Shown: piece by piece, positions 14,813-24,400 of the stretch
How the letters are laid out: each line of letters begins with the position of its first letter
Position numbering within the stretch: the first letter of the stretch is position 1
Source of the DNA: Muribaculaceae bacterium
GTDB lineage: Bacteria > Bacteroidota > Bacteroidia > Bacteroidales > Muribaculaceae
Direction: 5' to 3'
Length of the DNA stretch: 64,000 bases
NCBI GenBank assembly: GCA_017409345.1
Contig: JAFQSX010000032.1
Coordinates: forward strand, 1 to 64,000
Position numbers and translations under genes: made by a program
Notes under the pieces: model-generated
Seen by the model: only the letters and a program-made list of their open reading frames with translations
The model's database searches: none
What the model was told of the DNA's origin: nothing

Positions 14813-17800
14813 TTATTTAATCAACACTTTTGAGGTTTTGTTCCCTTGGCGGGTGATGTAGATGCCTGGGATGAGATTGTCGGCATTTACTTTCACTCCG
14901 TTGAGGTTGTAGTATTCTATTGGAGCCAAAGGAGAGGCTATCTCTGATTGAATATCTTCAATGCTTGAAATACTTGAGTCTTTAATATCATAAGCACACA
15001 CTCCATCACCGGGGATATAAAGGAAAATGCGCACAGTGTTGGGCGTCATTTGCAAGTAATCCACAACGGCATTTGCAGTTTGGCTGTTTACCGAGCCGAG
15101 ACCTTTCTTGGGGAGTACCCATAGTTGCGACATATCTCCAAAGGTGAAGTTGCTGGTAGTTGTTACAACTTTGAATGTATTGTAGGGGCGAGTGACAGGG
15201 TCGTCATTGGCATATATCACATAGGTGTTGTCGCCAAGGTTAAAGAATGCGCCACCATTAGCCGATATGCTTGAGGGTTGCACAGTTGTATTAGCCATGA
15301 AAGAACCCGAACGAGAGCCATCGGTCAATGAATAGCGAGTAAAATATGTGTTGGCGCCATCGACAAATACATCATCATTGGAGATAGGCATTATGCGTGG
15401 AGCGATGCCGAAATCAGATGCCGAAGTTGGGTAGAATTGGCTCACGTTAGTAACCGATTCGGTATAAGAACCGTTTTTGAATATCCAACGAATGATTTTT
15501 TTGTTATTTGCAGGCACCCCAAACACAATGAAGTTGCCCGATGTCACATCACCTGTGATTGCAATATAGTCTAAACGAGCGTCACTTACTGATGATGTAA
15601 TGCGAGCCACCTCGGTCAATGCTCCGGTTTCGAGATTTACTTTGTGTATTACCAACGGTCCATATTGCATCATGATGAGGTTAGAAATACATACATTGCC
15701 TTTTGTGTCTTTGCACACATTGTTACAAGGATAGTAAGCAACAGATGCTTCTGAACCTAAGGTGAGACGACCAATGTGCTCACCTGTTGCAGCGCTATAT
15801 TTTTCAAGGAATGCAGTGCCGGTTTCATCGTTTTCGGTGCGTCCTGAAATATATACATAGTTACCTGCAGCAACCATTGAACGGTTGTAACTTCCTGAAC
15901 CGGCAAAAACAATATTTTTGTAACCGGTGCGTACTGAACGGAACCAAATGCTTTCAACGTTAATCGAACCTACTGAGCTATATGAATCACCATCGGTTTT
16001 GATAGTATAACCGCTTTCGTAGTTACCTATGCCAATGCTTGTGATAGTGAACGAACGCGCATCGGACGGAGTGTCGAGATATTTACCTCCACCACCTATC
16101 ACACGCCAATAATAAGTACCCACACCTATCGAAGCTGCAGGAACAGTTACCGTTCCGCTCATTCCTTCAAATGTTTTTGTTGAAGATGCGGGGAAAGAAG
16201 CATCGGCCGACACTTCCACCCGATAGTCGGTCATGCCATCATCAGATTCAAGCCATGTGAATGTCACTTCATTTTCAAGACTTGCACCATCTTCGGGTGA
16301 TACGAGTTGTGGCTTTGATCCTTGAACACGTGCCGGACTTTTAAATGAGGCAATTTCGCTTGACGCAGTGAGTTTGCCGGGTTGTGAAGATGTCACTTTC
16401 CAATAATATGTAGCATTGTCTTTGAAGTCGGCTATATCACTAACATCAATTGATATTGAGTTTGAGGTAAGCCCAGTTTGGCTATATTTCACCGATGTGC
16501 AAGCAGCATCATCGCAGATGTATAGGTTATATGTTCCGTTTTCGATAGCACTCCATGAGAATATTGCGCTATCCCATGAAACGGCTGCTCCATTAATAGG
16601 TGAGATAAGTGTAACTTTTTCGGCTTCGCCATCGGGATACCCCACATATGAGGCGGGGTGTTCTTTGCCGAATCCATCATATACACACACAGCATACCAA
16701 TAGCCCGATTGTCGGTCGGTAGGTAATGTGAACGAATTGTTGTAACTTACGTCAACGAGATATTGCCCGTCGATGCCGTCATCGGTAGTAGCGTCATCGA
16801 TTGTAACGCTCAAAGGCACGGCATAGATAGAGTAACGAATGATTGTTTTAGCGTGAGGACCTGTTGCGGCAGTCCATGAGAGAGTGCCGTTTGTATTGGT
16901 AAGATTGCCGGGAGCGGCATATGGAGTCACTGTTTTCCAATCAATCTCGGGCACAAGTGCTTTTGTGGGGAAACATTCTTTAGCCACATAGTCGCCATGA
17001 GATTTGTATTCGCCACAGAAATATTGAATGCTATAGAAATTTGAGCCAAATGCCTTCACGCCGTTGTCGGCAGCAAATTGGCGAGATTGTTTCACATTAT
17101 ACACATGTTCTTCCCAATGCTCTTGAGTGTTGCCAAGATCTTCTTGGTAGCCCATCGCTTGAGCAAGGTCATAGATGTTTACACTAATACTGCAATGCAC
17201 TTTGCCAAAATGCTTGGCAAGACCATACCACCAGTTTGAGATTTTGCCAAATGAAGCCATTGAGTGGTCGTTGTGCCAATAGATTTGAGGCGACATAAAA
17301 TCGACAATATGCTTGTTCATCCACGAGAGAGGGTCGGAATAAAGCGAAGTATATTGAGTGTCATATCCACCGGGCCAAGTAGTAAGACCATATTTGCTTG
17401 CCGATGCACCGGCAGTTCCCGGAGGTGCGAGACCAAAACGCACTTCGGGGCGAGTTTCTTGCACCATGTTATATACGTCGGCAATCATTTTATCGACATT
17501 TTCACGACGCCAATCGCCTATTGAAAGGCTTGTGCCACTGTTTTTCCATAACTGATAATCAGGTGCGTCACTACCTTCAGATGTGCCACCTGATGGATAG
17601 AAGTAGTCATCGAAAATCATACCTTCAACGGCATAATTTGAGATAATTTCTTTACACACCTTTACGATATGCTCACGAGTTTCATCTAACCCCGGGTTCA
17701 ACACTGTAAACGTGCCGTTAGTGATGAGCCAACCATTATTTTTCACTTGGGTGTCGAAAGCGGTGTTCCAAGTAGAGGTAGAGCCTGTGCTCGACCAGCG

Positions 17801-18202
17801 ATAAGGATTTACCCACGCATATACTTCAATGCCACGTTTATGACATTCGTCAACGCAAAATTGCAAAGGATCCCAACCCGGGTCGGTGCCACGTGTGCCG
17901 GTAAGATAACTTGCCCAAGGTTCATAACTTGATTTGTACATTGCATCACACATGCTTCGCACTTGGAAACAAATTGTAGTGAGATTCATTTCTTGCATTC
18001 GTTCGATATAAGCAAGAAGGTCGGCTTTTTGTTGCGCTACGACCGAGGCAGAAGAGCCTTTTTGTTTTGGCCAGTCGATGTTTGCCACTGTTGCAATCCA
18101 CACCGAACGGAATTCGCGTTTAGGAGCAGTTACGGCCAAAATGTTACTTGAGATAAACAGCGAGAGTAAGGCTAAAAGTAGCCATTTTTTTGTTTTTTGC
18201 AT
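14813..18202 (-). CDS. Secreted GHL10 (DUF187-type) glycoside hydrolase with sorting tail
   Basis: A 1129-residue exported enzyme. Signal peptide at 1-23. Residues about 28-420 form a glycosyl-hydrolase-like 10 TIM barrel (REFRSVWIATVANIDWP, QVRSMCDAMYKSSYEPWASYLTG, IEVYAWVNPYRW, VEGMIFDDYFYP, DFMSPQIYWHN). Acidic residues in the FDDYFYP segment are the probable catalytic region. Then come fibronectin-III-like repeats (about 430-720), a beta-propeller-like stretch and a C-terminal tail (YYNLNGVKV, GIYITRQGNKTSKVLIK) like a type IX sorting domain. Surface polysaccharide or peptidoglycan-related glycan cleavage is plausible; the substrate is unknown. A -7 box TACTTTTG (18271-18278) lies upstream. 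Confidence 0.88.
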   Translation of the reverse strand: MQKTKKWLLLALLSLFISSNILAVTAPKREFRSVWIATVANIDWPKQKGSSASVVAQQKADLLAYIERMQEMNLTTICFQVRSMCDAMYKSSYEPWASYLTGTRGTDPGWDPLQFCVDECHKRGIEVYAWVNPYRWSSTGSTSTWNTAFDTQVKNNGWLITNGTFTVLNPGLDETREHIVKVCKEIISNYAVEGMIFDDYFYPSGGTSEGSDAPDYQLWKNSGTSLSIGDWRRENVDKMIADVYNMVQETRPEVRFGLAPPGTAGASASKYGLTTWPGGYDTQYTSLYSDPLSWMNKHIVDFMSPQIYWHNDHSMASFGKISNWWYGLAKHFGKVHCSISVNIYDLAQAMGYQEDLGNTQEHWEEHVYNVKQSRQFAADNGVKAFGSNFYSIQYFCGEYKSHGDYVAKECFPTKALVPEIDWKTVTPYAAPGNLTNTNGTLSWTAATGPHAKTIIRYSIYAVPLSVTIDDATTDDGIDGQYLVDVSYNNSFTLPTDRQSGYWYAVCVYDGFGKEHPASYVGYPDGEAEKVTLISPINGAAVSWDSAIFSWSAIENGTYNLYICDDAACTSVKYSQTGLTSNSISIDVSDIADFKDNATYYWKVTSSQPGKLTASSEIASFKSPARVQGSKPQLVSPEDGASLENEVTFTWLESDDGMTDYRVEVSADASFPASSTKTFEGMSGTVTVPAASIGVGTYYWRVIGGGGKYLDTPSDARSFTITSIGIGNYESGYTIKTDGDSYSSVGSINVESIWFRSVRTGYKNIVFAGSGSYNRSMVAAGNYVYISGRTENDETGTAFLEKYSAATGEHIGRLTLGSEASVAYYPCNNVCKDTKGNVCISNLIMMQYGPLVIHKVNLETGALTEVARITSSVSDARLDYIAITGDVTSGNFIVFGVPANNKKIIRWIFKNGSYTESVTNVSQFYPTSASDFGIAPRIMPISNDDVFVDGANTYFTRYSLTDGSRSGSFMANTTVQPSSISANGGAFFNLGDNTYVIYANDDPVTRPYNTFKVVTTTSNFTFGDMSQLWVLPKKGLGSVNSQTANAVVDYLQMTPNTVRIFLYIPGDGVCAYDIKDSSISSIEDIQSEIASPLAPIEYYNLNGVKVNADNLIPGIYITRQGNKTSKVLIK

Positions 18203-18345
18203 GGTTATGTTTGTTAGTTATTTGTCTTATTTATAAGTGGTATTAAAATGTTTGTGTAAAACACCGAGTGCAAAAGTAATGAAAATAATTGAGATAGCGA
18301 AATGTCTGTGTGATTAGTACGGGTTAGAACGATATTGAAATGAAT

Positions 18346-18382
18346 ATAAAAAACAATGGCGACCGATGAGGCCGCCATTGTT
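18346..18382 (-). terminator. Terminator of the giant subtilisin gene
   Basis: A 10-bp stem pairs 18352-18361 with 18373-18382 (AACAATGGCG against CGCCATTGTT). On the minus strand it is followed by a TTTTTTAT tail. It lies about 45 nt past the stop codon. Confidence 0.85.
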
Positions 18383-18426
18383 GGTATTTGAGATAATCTC
18401 TTAAGAATTAAATTCCGTATTAGAGA

Positions 18427-21400
18427 TTATTTTTTGATCAATGGGTATGTAGCAACACCTTGGTCGGTTGTCACCTTGAGGAGGTAAAGACCGGCAGGGA
18501 GTTTTTCTACATTGATAACTTTTGCTTGACCGCTGATGCAAGATGTTGTTTCGTTATAAACTTCAGCACCATTTGCACCATAGATGCAGTAGTTTGCAGC
18601 ATCGCAATTGAAGTCGCAAATCACGTTGAGAGCAGTAACCACTGGGTTAGGGAATACGCTCACTTGTGAGTTGATTGAGATGTTTTCAACACCATCAAAT
18701 TCAGTTACTTCAAGTTCGAATGCGTAAACAGCTTGAGCGCCTGATGGGTCGGTAGCTGTGATGCGAACGATTACCACACCTACTTCGTTGGCAACGAAGA
18801 TTGCGCTTTCGTCTGATTTGAATGCAGTAACGATATCGTCGGGTGATACTGTCATTTCGAATGTCAACGCATCGCCATCGGGATCTTCAAACATGTCGGC
18901 AAACGACATGATGTCAGATGTAGTTGTTGCCATCATTACCATATAGTCAGTAGTAGCAACCACGCGAGGTGCACGGTTAACATGTTCAACGAGGTAACGA
19001 GCCGAAGCTTGTGATTCGTTGTTGCAAGAGTCGGTAGCAGTGAGTGTCAATGCGTAGTCGCCAGCTGAACCAAATTCAGGAGTGATGTCGGCTACAACTT
19101 TCACACCGGCAACAGCTCCCTTAACGGTTGCAGTGTTTTCGCTGATTTCGATAACACCGTTTTCGTCGAGTGAAGTGACGGCCGAGAGTTTAGCGATATT
19201 ACCATTGTCGTCAAGACGCAATGTGAAGTCATCGCTTTCAGGTTCGTTAACTGTAAACTCGATTTGAGTCAATGCGCCTTCTTTAGCATAAGTGATGCTT
19301 GATGGAGCAGTGATTGCAGGAGCTGCGTTCTTGTCGAGGAAGATTGGGAAGTTAACGATAGGAGATTCCGGATCGTTGCTCTTAATCACAAGCACAGCTT
19401 TATTTTCTTTATCCATAGGAGCATCGGCTGCGCTGAGGCGGAACTTCATGTTGAGAGATTCACCTGGAGCGATTACGCCAACTTTGTCGCTTTCGGGGTT
19501 AAGCATTTTCACCCAAGCGGCACCTTCTTTGGTTTCAAGACAAGTCATGATGTAACCGAGAGATCCATATTGGTCTTCAAACATTGTAGCAACGTCAAAC
19601 CATCCGTAACCTTCTACAAATCCCATGAAGCGGTTAGATTCCACACCTTCTTCTTTATAAGAAAGGTAAGCAGGATATTCAACACCAACAGGATAAGTGA
19701 TCACAACGTAGAATTCTTGACCCGGAGCCATGTAAACGGCGCGGTCGAGAGGAATAACGATGAAGTTGGCAGTTTCCATTTCGTCGATATGGAATGTGCC
19801 TTTACCGAGCACTGTAGTGCCTTCAACATTGTTGCCCTTAATGATTTCAACTTTGATGTCAACATCTTTGAGACCGGGTAGATAAGTAGCGGTGTAGATG
19901 TGAGAAATGTTGAAGCCGGTTTCAGGAGCTACATAGTAAGTAGCAGCTTTGTATTCGCCAAATGTGTTGCCGGTGCCATATTGGTAAGATGTGTTGTTGC
20001 CGGTCGCAGTTGGGTAGTAAAGAGCTCTATTGTAAGAGAATGTTTCGGAACTAGGAGCATCAAGAACCGATACTTCGGCATTTTCAAATGCTTTAACAGG
20101 AACTTTGATGTTTTGACGAAGAGTCGAATCGGCTTGAGCTGAGAGAGTGCGAGCCATAACAGCAGGAGCAATGCCACCACCGAGGTCTTCTTCTTCAACG
20201 ACTTCACCTTCGCCTGTTGGGTCGAGACGGAGTTCGTAAGTGAGGCGATATTCGCCGGCGTTGTTAATCACAACTGAGTCTTCGCCAACATAGTCGTCGG
20301 TAACGTTCACAGCGCGAATTTCTTCTTTGTCAAGAGCCAACTTAGGAGCAGGTGTGACAATGAAGCGAATATTTACTACCGCTGAGTCGTTATCGTTGTA
20401 GTAGAATGTCAAAGGTACATCGTATGTGCCGGGTTGTGAAGCCATGTCATACATCATAGGAACAGATACACCTTGAGGAGTAGAACCTACTGTGATAGGA
20501 GTATTGTCGTAGTATTGTGTCCAGATACGGTTGCCTGTAGGTTCGCCGGTCATCCAGTCGGTTTCTTCGGCTTCATAATAAGTCATGAATAATGGATACC
20601 ATACCATTTCACCGGTAAACCAATCTTCTTGTTCGTAGCCGGGACCACCATTTTTGATATTGGTGATTACGAATGGAGCAGTACCTTCGTTAACAACGTT
20701 GAAGTATGCTTCATAGTTAGCACCCATTTGGGTAACAGGACCTGCTGATGGATCATCGAAGTGACCTATTACGCGTTCAACAATGATAGAGTCAGTAGGG
20801 AATACCGGTTTCGCTTCACCTGTAATAGTGAGGTTGATAGGAATTTGAATTTTTTCCTTACCTGGAACATTAGACGTGATGTCGATGTTGCTGCTATATT
20901 GACCTGCCATGCGAGTGGTATTTACGTCAATATCAATATCGCGACTATTGTTTGGCTCAATAGCGTTTTCAACAACAGGATAGAATTGAACAGCGTTGTT
21001 GAATGTTACATAACGTTCAGGAAGGCGGATGCCCACTGAGCCGTCTTCGTTAGAAAGACCTGCAAGACCAAAGACTCCATAGATGATCGCGTAGTCGCCA
21101 TAACCTTTGTATTGGAACTTGAATGAACCATCTTTCTTCATGATGAGTTGATAACATACACCCATGTTCATAGAGTTACCATATTCCATCCACGAAACGA
21201 TAACTTCGTTTTCGGTCATATAGTGATATGTTCCTGCAGTTTTGCTTTGGTCGCAAGTGTGCATACCCCAATATGGAGCGATGATGTTGGTGTAAACTGT
21301 ACCGCCGGGGAATTCAGCAGGAGGTTCAGGCCAAATCTTGTCATCATTGCGTTTTGTGAATGATACGAAACCGGTGTTGTAGATATACATTGTATCGTAT

Positions 21401-24400
21401 TTCTTACCATAGTATGGGAATTCAAATGGCAATTTCACTTCTACATAGTCATTATTGTTGTAGTAAGTGAAGTTGTTTTGTTCGCCAAGACCGGTTGTCT
21501 CAATATCAACCCAATTGAAAGTAACATTCTTGTCATCAACAGATGCACTATAAGAATAAGCAACGTTAGCACCATCGGTGATGTCATTGAATGAGAAGTA
21601 TTCGGGGTTAGGAGTGATAGAGTAACGAAGGACTTCGTTTCCAATGTTTGCGATATTAAGTGGTTTTTCTAATTTAGTACCACTCAATAGGGTAGAATCA
21701 ATTGAAGTGAAACTCAAGTTGATGTCAGGACAACCTATAACTTCACCATTAACTGCTACAGCCAAAGTATCGGCATCGGAATATACGAAGATACTATCTT
21801 TAATCGCTCCTTCTTGTTCAGTAGGAAGAATAATGATAACATCTTTTGATATGCCGGCAGGAATTTTGAATTCATTAGCAGAATTGATGCCAATAGAATC
21901 AATATAAACCAAGTGGTTATATGTGCTAACTTTGTTTACAGTTAAAGTGTCGTTACCGGTGTTCTTGATTGTCAAAGGAAGACGAGCATCGGAAGTGCGG
22001 AACACTTTGCCGAAGTTGATTTCATTTTGAACAATTGCAGCACCAGGAGCGAGACTAGAACCTTCAATGTTGGCATTAAATCGAATGTAAGAAGTGCTGT
22101 TGTATGGGTCATTGCTTGACACAATGAGGTTGTTGAATGTAGCACCTGCATACATTGACTCATTTGCCTTAAGAGTAGCGACAATATCGATTGATTCACC
22201 GGGGTTAACAATTCCATAAGGATTTGTTAGTGCTGTGATGAAGTTTGGCTTAGGAGCGATGAATTTCACTGCTGTTTGATTGGTGAATTGAGTATATACA
22301 TCACCGGCAGGATCATCATTGTTGCCCCAATAGTCAGCGATATCGGCCGAGGTTACTGTCAATGGGTCGGCTCCGTAAGTATCGTGGATACCGCAATAGA
22401 GAGTAGAACCATCTTGGAAGAGGCTCATCGACATTGGGTCGTAACTGTCATAGAATATTTCAATGTCGCCATTTGTAGAAAGGGCGATGCGGAATGAAAT
22501 AGGAGTGTATTCTTGGTCATAAACCAACGCTAATACGTTAGAGTAGTTAACCACGAATTTGCCGTTTTGTACGCCATACTCAATCTTTGAGTTAGGTCCT
22601 AATGCTAATTGACGACCATAAGCCGAGATGTAAGGCACGCCCACAAGGCGTTCAGATGTTTCGGTCAATGGTGAGAAGTAAGCATATTCGCCTACTTTGA
22701 ACGCGATACCACCATAGCTTGTGATATAAGCATAGTCAAATGTTTCGCCAAAGAATGGGAACGCAAATCCAAGAGGAATTTGTTTTGACAAATAGGTGTT
22801 ATCATCAAACGAAGATGTGATGTCTGTACCACCGATAAGAGCAGGATTGCCATCGTAAGCAAAGTCGGTAGCTTCATTGAGGTTAGTAGCGGTTACATAG
22901 CCAAAACGGTGAGCGGCTTTGCCTTGGTTTTCAAGCTTGCGGTCAGAGAATTTAGGGAATACATATTCCAAAGGATAGTTGCCTTCGTTTTTGATTGAGA
23001 ATGTTTTAGTGATTTCGGCAGAGTCGATATTGAGTGCGCCCACTTCGATAGTGTCGGGGTCAATAGCGATGCGAGCAGGATCGGTTGCAACACCTGTAAC
23101 AGTGATTTTGAATTCAGAGTTGTCAGAGTGTTTAAACACGATGTTGCCTGTGTGGCTACCGGCTGCTTTAGGCGCAAACTTCACATCAAATGTTTTGTAT
23201 GTGCGAGCAGGGAAACCACCGTTTACATAAGTAGGACCTTGGAAATGCTCAGAAGTAGAGCTGATGCGGTTGCCGCTCAATGAACCATAGTAACCAAATG
23301 GGCCATAACCTTCGTTGAATACTTCAACAGTGATAGTTTTTTCTTCACCCACGAGGAGGTTGCCGAAGTTAACCACTTTAGCCGGCGACATTACAGGAGC
23401 GTTGCCGCTAACAGTCATTGTAACAGGAATAACAGTGGTGTTCTTTTCGCTTTCGTTGGTGTTGAAGTGGAGGTTAAATTTATATGTACCGTTTACAACA
23501 GGTTGCCCGTCATTTGTAACGATAACGGCTTGAGTTTCGCCATGTTTTACTTGACCTTCATTAGGAGTGATTGTGATAATCTTACTCCAGTCGGGGTTAA
23601 GACTCATTGCTGTGATTGCCCAACCGGCTTTACTGCTGATTGATTCGTATTTAGAACCTTTGAGCGCGTCGGCGAGAGTAACCCAAGTTTTACCCATGTC
23701 GTTACTCATATAAGAGTAAGCGGCATAGTTATTGTCGGTAACAGTGGCAAGACCAAGAGGATAATCTTCTTGGTTTGCTGGGAAGTGAACAACAATCCAG
23801 AATGATTCACCGGGAGCGAAATAGATTTGTTCATCTAATTTCATTGCTCCGTCAGAGTAGAAGTAAGGTGTAAACTCTTGAAGGAGTGTTGAAGTTGAGA
23901 TGTTGCTACCTTTGTAAACTTGGAATGTCGGGTTCTTTCCATAAGTGCTTGTTACTTTGATGTTGGTGAGGTTGAACCCTTCGGGATAAGTTTCCGCGTC
24001 AACATAGAACCATTGAGCCATAGAGTTGGTCAATGTTTTGTCTTCGTCACCAATTGAAGCATAGAGCTCATTGAAATATTTAAATTCTTTAGGATAGTCG
24101 CTTGCGATGAAGTCGGTTGTTTTAAATACTGCATTAGCTGCGTAAGGAGTGGCGCCAAGTTTGCTGTTGTACTTAACGATAGCTCCCGGAGAGGCTTTTT
24201 CAATCGAACGAGTAGCAGCGGTTGCTTGAGTTGTGTGGATAAATGCATTCCATTTCAAAAGACCTTCGTCGTCATTGCCAATGTTGAAGGTTGCATTGCC
24301 TTGTGCATCTGGTTTAACTGTAAATGACAATGAAGATTTGCTTACTGTCATCTTTGGTCCGGCATTTGTAGTTGCTACAACAACAGGAGAAAGTGCCGAT